Of a stretch of 9,987 bases of DNA, positions 1-7,269 are shown one piece after another (within the stretch, counting starts at the first letter, position 1; each line of letters opens with the position of its first letter). The stretch lies in assembly GCA_023418755.1 (NCBI GenBank), contig JAEZZE010000117.1, forward strand, positions 1-9,987, in the 5' to 3' direction. The position numbers and the translations under genes were made by a program. The stretch is from Bacillota bacterium. Its GTDB lineage: Bacteria; Bacillota; Bacilli; Paenibacillales; Paenibacillaceae. Under the pieces are notes generated by a model. That model was not told the origin of the DNA, made no database searches, and saw only the letters and a program-made list of their open reading frames with translations.

Positions 1-2
1 TT

Positions 3-259
3 TTGGCGGGAAATCGTGGTAATAGCGGTCAGCTGGACCGTTATTGCGGCTGTTGGCGGGAAATCGTGGAAATAGCGGTCTGCCGGACCGCTATTGTGGG
101 CTATTGGCGGGAAATCTCGGGAATAGCGGTCTGTTGGACCGCTATTGTGGGCTGTTGGCGAGAAACCACGGAAATAGCGGTCTGTTGGACCGTTAATGCG
201 GCTATTGGCGGGAAATCGCGGGAGATAGCGGTCTGCTGGACCGTTAATGCGGCCGACTG
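3..259. repeat. Tandem array of five 50-55 bp hairpin-bearing repeat units
   Basis: Five head-to-tail copies run 3-52 (50 bp), 53-103 (51), 104-154 (51), 155-204 (50) and 205-259 (55). Each begins TTGGYG and carries a short inverted repeat with a 5-nt loop: 21-45, 71-95, 122-146, 173-197 and about 224-248. In copies 2 and 3 the arms AATAGCGGTC and GACCGCTATT pair perfectly over 10 bp. Copy 1 has one G-U type change, and copies 4 and 5 have further changes in the right arm, so divergence grows toward phyH. A degenerate start (TTGGTGG) follows at 260. The array probably continues left of the window. I read it as an intergenic palindromic repeat family comparable in style to REP/BIME elements. 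A reading frame runs through it, but its 17-residue periodicity only reflects the repeat. Confidence 0.85.
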
Positions 260-270
260 TTGGTGGAGAG

Positions 271-313
271 CCCCCGGAATTCAGCTCGTCTTGGCGGGCA
301 TAAATTCCGGGGG
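271..313 (-). terminator. Stem-loop 17 nt past the phyH stop; possible transcript-end hairpin
   Basis: Arms CCCCCGGAATT (271-281) and AATTCCGGGGG (303-313) are perfect 11-bp complements around a 21-nt loop. The stem lies 17 nt downstream of the phyH stop on the minus strand, where a terminator would be expected. No T-run follows on either strand, so it is not a canonical intrinsic terminator. It may stabilise the 3' end or need Rho. The loop contains TTGGCGGG (291-298), identical to the start of the neighbouring repeat units, which suggests it arose within or beside the array. Confidence 0.45.
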
Positions 314-330
314 ACCCTGCGCGGATACCT

Positions 331-1140
331 TTAATGAGGATAAGCCATCTCGAATTCGATGCCGCAAGGACCGCCGTCCGGGTTCGCCTCGAGATCGACG
401 GCCGTCCCGTCGGCGCGGAAAAGCGGGCGATAATGCGTGTTGATGCGCGTGGCCGAAGCGTTGGCGTAGTGGCAGATGAACGCGCGGCGGAAGCGGTCCT
501 TCGTCTTGTTCCGGTAGGAGCCGTGGATCAGATTGCCGTTGAAGAACAGAACGTCGCCCCGGTCCATCACTGCCGGAATCGCCTTTTGGTCCTTAGGCGG
601 CTTCACGTAGTGAGTAGTGAACGACTCGTTCGAATCGGCCGTCTCCGGACACGACATCTCGTGTTCGCTCGTCTTCGGCACGACTAGCAGTCCGCCGTTC
701 TCTTCGTCCGCCGCGTCGACCGCCGTCCAGGCGGCGATGCAGTTGCCCGGCTCCACCTGAAGGTAGAAATTATCCTGATGCAACGCCTGTCCGCGCGAAC
801 CCGGAGGCTTATAGTAGAACATGCTTTGCGCGGCCAACGCCTCTTCGCCGTACAGATCGGCCAGTATCTTCATCACCGGCTCGTGCAGCATATATCTCTT
901 GGCCGTTTCGTTGAACCGGTGAGGGTGCATGACCCGCGGATACCTCTTCAGCGGATCGGCGTTCTCCCCGTCCAGCACGGGCTCGAAATAACCGGGCACC
1001 GTCCTGTGGCTCATCTCCTCGAACGTCTCGTCGATCTCCCGCAAATCCTCTTCGGAAAACAACCCTTTTACGATGACGTAGCCTTCCCTTTCGAAAAAAG
1101 CGAGCTGCTCGTCCGTCAACGACTCCGGCTTCGTTCCCAT
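331..1140 (-). CDS. Phytanoyl-CoA dioxygenase (PhyH) family protein, Fe(II)/2-oxoglutarate-dependent hydroxylase
   Basis: Predicted cytosolic oxygenase of 269 residues that would hydroxylate a small substrate using O2, Fe(II) and 2-oxoglutarate. The iron-binding triad is visible as H121-x-D123 (in ALHQDNF) and distal H206 (in LIHGSY). An arginine about 10-15 residues later (RFRRAF) fits the 2-oxoglutarate carboxylate contact. The N-terminal stretch (LTDEQLAFFEREGYVIVKGLF) is the usual PhyH opening. Two in-frame ATGs lie at 1146 and 1140. I chose 1140 because AAGGGAG (1149-1155) sits 8 nt before it but only 2 nt before the first. The gene diverges from the AraC regulator, and the gap carries a direct-repeat operator. 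Relatives include the 2-aminoethylphosphonate hydroxylase PhnY and the ectoine hydroxylase EctD, but the substrate cannot be read from the sequence. The family call is firm; the link to the PLP enzymes is inference. Confidence 0.92.
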   Translation of the reverse strand: MGTKPESLTDEQLAFFEREGYVIVKGLFSEEDLREIDETFEEMSHRTVPGYFEPVLDGENADPLKRYPRVMHPHRFNETAKRYMLHEPVMKILADLYGEEALAAQSMFYYKPPGSRGQALHQDNFYLQVEPGNCIAAWTAVDAADEENGGLLVVPKTSEHEMSCPETADSNESFTTHYVKPPKDQKAIPAVMDRGDVLFFNGNLIHGSYRNKTKDRFRRAFICHYANASATRINTHYRPLFRADGTAVDLEANPDGGPCGIEFEMAYPH

Positions 1141-1148
1141 CTTCATCG

Positions 1149-1155
1149 CTCCCTT
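1149..1155 (-). promoter_or_regulatory. Ribosome binding site fixing the phyH start
   Basis: AAGGGAG on the minus strand has 8-nt spacing to the ATG at 1140 and 2-nt spacing to the ATG at 1146. The second ATG is therefore preferred. Confidence 0.65.
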
Positions 1156-1174
1156 GGCTGCAATTTCGTTGCTC

Positions 1175-1204
1175 TTGACATCAGCTTAACCGCTTTCGTA
1201 TCTT
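1175..1204 (+). promoter_or_regulatory. Probable sigma-A promoter for the araC-family gene
   Basis: A perfect -35 box TTGACA (1175-1180) is followed after 18 bp by TATCTT (1199-1204), which matches four of six -10 positions. Transcription would begin near 1211 and give a leader of about 60 nt. The direct repeat at 1221-1251 would fall inside that leader, so a protein bound there could block this promoter's transcript while acting from upstream on phyH. Confidence 0.5.
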
Positions 1205-1220
1205 GGATGAAGTAAGATTG

Positions 1221-1251
1221 CTGCTGTAAAGTACCTGTATTCTGCTATAAA
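1221..1251. promoter_or_regulatory. Direct repeat, two 10-mers 21 bp apart: candidate AraC-family operator
   Basis: CTGCTGTAAA (1221-1230) and CTGCTATAAA (1242-1251) agree at nine of ten bases in the same orientation. They start exactly 21 bp apart, two helical turns, the usual spacing for the tandem half-sites bound by AraC-family dimers. The pair lies between the AraC-family gene and phyH. Seen from phyH, the proximal half-site would overlap the -35 position if the weak -10 candidate at 1202-1197 (GATACG, minus strand) is used, which fits an activator. Confidence 0.5.
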
Positions 1252-1273
1252 TCATCCCGAATGGAGATTGCCT

Positions 1274-2128
1274 ATGCCGCGCTACAACCGTCCGGAGGAA
1301 TATGACGACAATACGACCTATGCCATGCTCGCCGGTCACTTCCGCGAAACCGACCGCTACTTCATTCGCCGTCCCGAGGGAAGATCCGATTGGCTCGTCG
1401 TCATGACGTTAAGCGGGGAAGGTTATTTCCGGACCCCGGCGGGAGAGAAACGATGCTCGGCCGGTCAAATCGCGATTCTGCGCTCCGGAATCCCGCACGA
1501 GTACGGGACGGTGACGGGGCAGCAGTGGAACTTCGTCTGGGCGCACTTCGGCAAACTATCTGAAATCAGCTATTTGCCAGAAGAGGAGGTTCTCGTCACC
1601 GAGCTGCCGGAAGGAGAGACGCGCAAACGGGCTTACCGCGCGTTTCGCAGCCTGCTTCGCGATTCCCGGGAGCGTTCGGCCTATTGGCAGGCGCTGTTCG
1701 AGAACGCCATCCGCGAATTGCTGCTCCTCATGGCGCAGCGCCTGGAGAAACGGCTCGACCCTCGCATAGAGCAGGCTCTGCAGTTTCTGTCGCAGAACAT
1801 GCAGGAGGAAATCCGTCTCGAACGCGTCGCCGCCGAGGTTGGCCTGTCCGCTTCCAGACTGTCCCACCTGTTCAAGCAGGAGATTGGCGTCGCGGTTCTC
1901 GACTATTTGAACGACATGAGGCTCCGGCAGGCCGTCCTGCTCATGCGTCACATGGGCAGATCGGCCACCGAAGCCTCTCTCGACGTAGGGTTTAACAATT
2001 ACAATCATTTCGCCGCTTTATTCCGGCGCGCGTACGGGGTAAGTCCGCGAAGCTTCATCAGGCAGCCGCTCCCGCCGCCCGACTCGAAGGAGGAAGTCAC
2101 TGATCGTTCCGGGGACAAATCCATTTGA
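1274..2128 (+). CDS. AraC-family transcriptional regulator with N-terminal cupin-like sensor domain
   Basis: A 284-residue one-component regulator. An N-terminal AraC-type ligand-binding cupin covers about residues 28-95 (GEGYFRTPAGEKRC, then GQIAILRSGIPHEY). A linker helix region follows. The C-terminal double helix-turn-helix spans about 165-262, with VAAEVGLSASRLSHLFKQEIG as the first HTH and ASLDVGFNNYNHFAALFRR and YGVSPRSF as the classic AraC signature. I chose the ATG at 1274 because GGAG (1263-1266) lies 7 nt upstream. The in-frame TTG at 1268 would leave only 1 nt. The gene diverges from phyH, so phyH is the likely target along with its own promoter. The importer operon is a possible second target. 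Its 3' end overlaps the convergent deoR-family gene by 32 bp, and the last 20 or so residues are a proline- and charge-rich tail outside the DNA-binding domain. Confidence 0.93.
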   Translation: MPRYNRPEEYDDNTTYAMLAGHFRETDRYFIRRPEGRSDWLVVMTLSGEGYFRTPAGEKRCSAGQIAILRSGIPHEYGTVTGQQWNFVWAHFGKLSEISYLPEEEVLVTELPEGETRKRAYRAFRSLLRDSRERSAYWQALFENAIRELLLLMAQRLEKRLDPRIEQALQFLSQNMQEEIRLERVAAEVGLSASRLSHLFKQEIGVAVLDYLNDMRLRQAVLLMRHMGRSATEASLDVGFNNYNHFAALFRRAYGVSPRSFIRQPLPPPDSKEEVTDRSGDKSI

Positions 2129-2909
2129 GCCCCATCTTCTTCAGTTGGGGGCTCCAATCCGAAGGATGAGCCTGATCCGATATCACGGCATGAAGCTCTT
2201 GCAGCTCCACGATTCTCGCAACCGTCCGTTTGGCGATTTTGGAGGAATCCGCCAGCACGATCGCCGTCTCCGAGCATTCGATCAATTTCCGGGTAAACAT
2301 CGCCTTCTCGTAATCGTAGCTGGTAACCCCGTTTTTAAGAGAGATTCCGTCGACGGAGATGAACGATTTGTTCACGTAGAAATCCTCCATCGTCTTCTCC
2401 GCGATCGGCCCGGTTGCCCGCAGATGCTGCGCGTTCACGACGCCCCCGATCAAGATGATCTTCGCATCGAACGTCCCGCGCTTTTGATATTCCAGCAGCC
2501 GCATCAGAGCCGGGATGGAATTCGTCAAGATCGTCAGTTGCTGCTTGTCCTCCAGAAAAGGAATCATCTGCAACACGGTGCTTCCCTCATCCAATACGAT
2601 GACGTCGTTGTCTTCGACGAGCTGCGCGGCCAGCCCGCCGATTGTCCGCTTGGCTTCCACCTGAGTGGACTCCCTCTCGAGCATCGGGGGCTCCACCTTG
2701 GCGCCCGCTCTAACCGCCCCTCCGTATACCTTCTTCAACTTGTTGTCCTTCTCCAAGTCGTCGAGGTCTCTTCGAATCGTCTCGGTGGATACCTCGAAAC
2801 GTCGGGCAAGCTCGCTTGCGATCACCTTCCCCTTCTCGTTAAGCAGGACCATAATGTCCCTTTTTCTTTCCTCACCGGCTAACGACACCCCGTTCATTCC
2901 CCCCGTCAC
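2097..2909 (-). CDS. DeoR/GlpR-family transcriptional regulator
   Basis: A repressor-type regulator of about 270 residues. The N-terminal DeoR winged HTH is clear: EERKRDIMVLLNEKGKV, then ASELARRFEVSTETIRRDLDDLE and the wing KKVYGGAV. The DeoRC sensor domain follows, with DEGSTV (107-112), LTNSIPAL, IILIGGVVN, SFISVDGIS and LADSSK (219-224). Family members usually respond to a phosphorylated sugar-like metabolite, so the locus may pass through a phosphorylated intermediate (inference). The start is uncertain. GTG at 2909 has GAGG 9 nt upstream, ATG at 2897 has poor spacing, and GTG at 2888 has a G-run 10 nt upstream. All three keep the HTH intact and overlap the end of the preceding PLP enzyme gene (to 2872). 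It is the last gene of the importer operon and would be co-transcribed with it. Its 3' end also overlaps the convergent araC-family gene. Confidence 0.92.
   Translation of the reverse strand: MTGGMNGVSLAGEERKRDIMVLLNEKGKVIASELARRFEVSTETIRRDLDDLEKDNKLKKVYGGAVRAGAKVEPPMLERESTQVEAKRTIGGLAAQLVEDNDVIVLDEGSTVLQMIPFLEDKQQLTILTNSIPALMRLLEYQKRGTFDAKIILIGGVVNAQHLRATGPIAEKTMEDFYVNKSFISVDGISLKNGVTSYDYEKAMFTRKLIECSETAIVLADSSKIAKRTVARIVELQELHAVISDQAHPSDWSPQLKKMGLKWICPRNDQ
2127..2154 (+). terminator. Weak stem-loop at the araC-family stop codon
   Basis: GAGCCCC (2127-2133) and GGGGCTC (2148-2154) form a 7-bp stem with a 14-nt loop starting at the araC-family stop. It has no T-run and lies within the deoR-family coding sequence, so it could mark the end of the araC transcript but is not a convincing intrinsic terminator. 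Confidence 0.25.
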
Positions 2910-4257
2910 TTTCCACTGCCTCGATACACGCTTCTATTTGCTCCAATGCCCACTTCATTTCCTCCCAATCGATCAGCAAGGAAGGTCTTAAAGTGATCAC
3001 GTTGCCTTCGATGATCTTAAAAGCGACTCCCCTCTCCATGGCCCTATACATGACCCTTTCCGATTCGATCATCGCTTTTTCCTTATTACTCCTATTCTTA
3101 ACGAGTTCTATGCCGATGTGCAACCCTAATCCGTAAATATGTCCGACGGAAGGGCGGCGTTCCTTCATCTCTTCGAGCCATTCCAGGGCTAGCCGACCGA
3201 CCTCTTTCGCCTTCACCGGCAATTGATGCTTCTCCAAAACTTCGATCATGGCCAGGCCGGCGGCTGCGCAGATGCCGTTCTTCTCATGGGTGTAATGCCC
3301 GATGGAACGATGCTGCAGCACGTTCAGCCTCTCGCTCGCCACAATTCCCGCGAAGGGGAACAGGCCCCCTCCGAGAGATTTGCCGAGCACGAGTATATCC
3401 GGCGTCACGAACTGCTCGCAGGCAAACATGTTTCCGGTTCTGCCGAAGCCCTCGATGATCTCGTCGAAAATGAGCAGAGCCCCGTGCTTCTCGCACAGCT
3501 CCTTGACCCGAATCCAGAATGACGGACTCGGAATGATCGGCGTCGCGGACACCGGCTCGCCGATCACGCAGGCGATCTCGCCCTCCTTCTCGAACAAAAT
3601 CTCCATCTGCCGAATGATTTCATCGTCCACGGCCTCTGGGGCAGAGAAGCCCCAAGGATTGCGATAATAATTCGGAAACTCGACATGCAGAGCTCCCGGC
3701 ACCATCGGGCCGTTGCCGCCCTTGAACAGCTCCTCGCCGCCGATGCTGGACGCCTGAAAACCGTTGCCGTGATAGGAATCCCAGAAGGAGATCGTTTTCC
3801 ATTTGCCCGTCGCCTGCTTGGCCAGCATGACCGCCATCTCGATCGCCTCGGACCCGCCCGGCGCGAACAGAACGCGATCCAGTCCCGGAGGCGTAATTTC
3901 GACCAGCTTCTTCGCCAGAGCGACGGCATGCTTGTTCGTATAGCGCCGCGGACTGAACGTGTTTTTCTCCCGCAGCGCCGAGATGACCGCCTCGATCACG
4001 TCGTCGTTATTGAAGCCTGCCGCGTGAACGCCGTTGCCGTGCATATCGATATATTTCTTGCCGTCCAGATCGTAAATGTGAATGCCCTCCGCCTTCGAAA
4101 GCGCTTGAAGCACCGGAGTGGACAGGCTCTGGTGCAGAAAATAAGCCGCATCCTCCTCCGCCAGCGCCCGCGTCTCCCCGCTCCAATGGCTATCGGTGTA
4201 CTTGCGGCGAAGCTCCGTCGCGTTCACGTCTCCTTGCTCCTTGCTATAATCGCTCAT
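2872..4257 (-). CDS. Class III aminotransferase-fold PLP enzyme (no. 1), aminotransferase or ammonia/phospho-lyase
   Basis: A 461-residue fold-type I PLP enzyme, probably cytosolic. Visible features are PGGSEAIEMA for the phosphate contact (about 133-142), the stacking motif DSYHG (H163), the pyridine-binding Asp in FDEIIEGFGRTG (D265) and the Schiff-base lysine in LGKSLGGG (K293). RRYTN (104-108) and GHYTHEKN (320-327) replace what usually stands in ordinary transaminases and are shared with the second PLP enzyme here. I associate them with the (R)-1-hydroxy-2-aminoethylphosphonate ammonia-lyase (PbfA)-like branch, from memory. It keeps the canonical GSEA motif, unlike its paralogue. The ATG start at 4257 has a purine-rich RBS (AGGAAGGG) 10 nt upstream and lies 18 bp after the ATPase stop. 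The reaction may be transamination or elimination. The family is sure; the substrate is unknown. Confidence 0.9.
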   Translation of the reverse strand: MSDYSKEQGDVNATELRRKYTDSHWSGETRALAEEDAAYFLHQSLSTPVLQALSKAEGIHIYDLDGKKYIDMHGNGVHAAGFNNDDVIEAVISALREKNTFSPRRYTNKHAVALAKKLVEITPPGLDRVLFAPGGSEAIEMAVMLAKQATGKWKTISFWDSYHGNGFQASSIGGEELFKGGNGPMVPGALHVEFPNYYRNPWGFSAPEAVDDEIIRQMEILFEKEGEIACVIGEPVSATPIIPSPSFWIRVKELCEKHGALLIFDEIIEGFGRTGNMFACEQFVTPDILVLGKSLGGGLFPFAGIVASERLNVLQHRSIGHYTHEKNGICAAAGLAMIEVLEKHQLPVKAKEVGRLALEWLEEMKERRPSVGHIYGLGLHIGIELVKNRSNKEKAMIESERVMYRAMERGVAFKIIEGNVITLRPSLLIDWEEMKWALEQIEACIEAVESDGGNERGVVSR

Positions 4258-4275
4258 CCGGAATGTTCCCTTCCT

Positions 4276-5387
<1,112 letters not shown>

Positions 5388-5391
<4 letters not shown>

Positions 5392-6218
5392 GCCGATTTC
5401 GCCCCTCCCAAGTTCACCTTCATGAATACCTTCTGGGTGAAAATATAGAACACGACGATCGGCAGCGTGTAGAACAAGCCGATGGCCGTAATCAGTCCGT
5501 AGTTGATAATGTTGTTTTCCTTCGTGACCAGCCTGGACAGGTAACCCGCAAGCGTCAGCATATCGTCGTTGAAGATGAGCAGCTTGAACAGAAACCATTC
5601 TCCGTAAGCGCCGAGAAACGCGAATACGGCAATGGCGCCGATTCCCGGCAGGACGTAGGGGATCAGCACCTTCTTGAAGGCGCCCCACCGCGAACAGCCG
5701 TCCACCATGGCCGCCCATTCGATATCCCATGGGGCCTCGTCGAAAAATCCCTTCATGATATAGACCCTCCCGGGCAGCGAGCCGGTAATCGCCACCAGGA
5801 TGACGCCCAGGTAAGTGTTGACCAGATTCATCTGCACGAGCAGAAAGAAGGTCGCGATAATGAGCGTAATGCCGGGGAAGGACCGCATGAGAAACAAAAA
5901 CTTCATCGCCGACTTTTTCCCGATGAAATCCAGACGGGAGAAGGCGTAAGCCGTAGGCACGGAGACGGCCACCTCGATGAGCACGATCAGGCACGAATAG
6001 ACGAGCGTATTCAGCACGATCGGCCAGATCATCGGAAGCTTGACTCCCGCATACTCTACCGGCTCGGAGAAGAAGGAGAAATTAGACAAGGAAAATTGTC
6101 CGGTCGTGAAGTTCATCGTCGACGCCAGAAAATACCAGACAATCATCGCTACGATCGGCAGCGTAAACAGCGTCATGTAAGTGTGTACGAGTAGCTTCTT
6201 GAGCGTCCCGCGCGACAT
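5388..6218 (-). CDS. CUT1-family ABC importer permease, MalG type
   Basis: A 276-residue integral membrane permease. About six hydrophobic segments are visible, the first near 15-33 and the last near 240-261. The MalG-type cytoplasmic coupling loop is EWAAMVDGCSRWGAFKKVLIP, with E167, A169, A170 and G174 as the EAA-motif positions that dock onto the ATPase. The ATG start at 6218 has GAGG with 6-nt spacing. The gene lies 18 bp after the other permease and overlaps the ATPase start by 4 bp. Together with the MalF-type partner it would form the heterodimeric channel. The substrate class is likely a sugar, polyol or related small polar compound by family, but the transported compound is not determined by sequence. 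Confidence 0.95.
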
Positions 6219-6236
6219 GGGGCACCTCTTTCCATC

Positions 6237-7169
6237 CTAGTCTTCAATTCTCGACGGCTTGATCATCTGATCGAAATCGAACAGCCGCAGCAGCCACAGC
6301 GTAAGCACAAGGGAAATCAGAACGACGATCAACGATATGGCCGCGCCGTAGCCGTAATATTTCAGATTGAACGCCTGCTGATAAGCATAGAGGGACAACG
6401 TCGTCGTATCCCGCATCGGTCCTCCGCCCGTCAGCAGCATAATAAAGAAATACGAGGAGACGAAGCCGATCAGATCCGAGACGGTAATATACATTAAAGG
6501 CCACTTCAGAGTGGGCAGGATTATTTTCGTAATGACCGACTTCTCGCTCGCCCCGTCCACCCTAGCGGCCTTATACAGGTCCTCGGGAATCGAGCTGATC
6601 GCCGCGGACAGCAGAATCATCCCGCCGGAGACGGTGGAGACGATGGTCGCCAAGATGACGATCGCCATAGCGGCCTTCGTGAACCAGGAGACGGGATCGG
6701 ACTCGATCCCGAAGCCAAGCAGGATTCGATTGACCAACCCGTCCTCGGTCGGGTCGAAGACGTATTTCCAGAAGGTGACGTAGACGACGGCCGGAATAAT
6801 GCTCGGAATGAGCCAGAGCGTACGGTAGACGACCGCGGATAATTTGCCTTTGAGGAAGTATTGCGTGGCTATCGCTACGATTAGCGCGAACATCAGCGCC
6901 ACCGCCAGCGTCAGCACGGCGAACAGCGCCGTATTCCACAAAATCCCGGGCAGATTGTAGTCGGAGAAGATTTTGCGGAAATTGTCCAGTCCTACGAAAT
7001 TCGGCTTCATGGACGCATTCAGATCGGTAAACGACATCGCCACCGTCGCGACGGCGGGCAGCACGAAAAAGACGAACACGAGCGACGCGAACGGCAGAAT
7101 AAACAAATAGGGATATATTTTTTTGCGCAACGGCTTTTTGTAGGCCTGCGGAATCGGCGCAGCATCCAT
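6237..7169 (-). CDS. CUT1-family ABC importer permease, MalF type
   Basis: A 310-residue integral membrane permease of the MalF/UgpA type. A basic cytoplasmic N-terminus (KKPLRKKIYPY) precedes the first membrane segment (about 21-45). A typical extracytoplasmic stretch (FTDLNASMKPNFVGLDNFRKIFSD) follows, then five more hydrophobic segments. The coupling loop is EDLYKAARVDGASEKSVITKIILP, with E196, A201, A202 and G206 as the EAA-motif positions. The ATG at 7169 has GGAG with 6-nt spacing. The 100-bp gap before it, after the binding-protein gene, holds a 15-bp hairpin, while the following permease starts 18 bp on. Translation of the two permeases is therefore balanced and probably lower than that of the binding protein. 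Confidence 0.95.
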   Translation of the reverse strand: MDAAPIPQAYKKPLRKKIYPYLFILPFASLVFVFFVLPAVATVAMSFTDLNASMKPNFVGLDNFRKIFSDYNLPGILWNTALFAVLTLAVALMFALIVAIATQYFLKGKLSAVVYRTLWLIPSIIPAVVYVTFWKYVFDPTEDGLVNRILLGFGIESDPVSWFTKAAMAIVILATIVSTVSGGMILLSAAISSIPEDLYKAARVDGASEKSVITKIILPTLKWPLMYITVSDLIGFVSSYFFIMLLTGGGPMRDTTTLSLYAYQQAFNLKYYGYGAAISLIVVLISLVLTLWLLRLFDFDQMIKPSRIED

Positions 7170-7202
7170 ACCCGCTCTCCGCCCCTTTCTTCCTCATGAT
7201 AG

Positions 7203-7238
7203 GGAAAGGCGCTCTAACCGGGATTAGAGCGCCTTTCC
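7203..7238 (-). terminator. Strong intercistronic hairpin between binding-protein and permease genes
   Basis: Arms GGAAAGGCGCTCTAA (7203-7217) and TTAGAGCGCCTTTCC (7224-7238) pair perfectly over 15 bp around a 6-nt loop. It lies 32 bp after the binding-protein stop and 33 bp before the MalF-type permease start. No T-run follows on the minus strand, so full termination is unlikely. By analogy with malE-malF intercistronic hairpins, it probably protects the upstream mRNA from 3' decay or causes partial termination, giving more binding protein than permease. Confidence 0.75.
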
Positions 7239-7269
7239 GCGGCGGCGCGAGTCCTCCGCCATTCCCGAT

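Noticed and set aside
3..259. CRISPR array
   Set aside because: Units are contiguous near-identical copies with no variable spacers, and no cas genes are present.
3..443. Open frame through the repeat array as a repeat protein
   Set aside because: The 17-residue periodicity follows from 51-bp DNA units, there is no RBS or known domain, and the frame runs into the antisense of phyH.
4090..4110. cre-like (CcpA) site TTCGAAAGCGCTTGA
   Set aside because: It lies inside coding sequence and has two mismatches at conserved positions of the cre consensus. No good cre was seen before the operon.
5392..5994. N-terminal extension of the ATPase
   Set aside because: This stretch is the MalG-type permease gene in another frame. 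ATPase homology begins exactly at the GTG at 5391, giving the normal family length.
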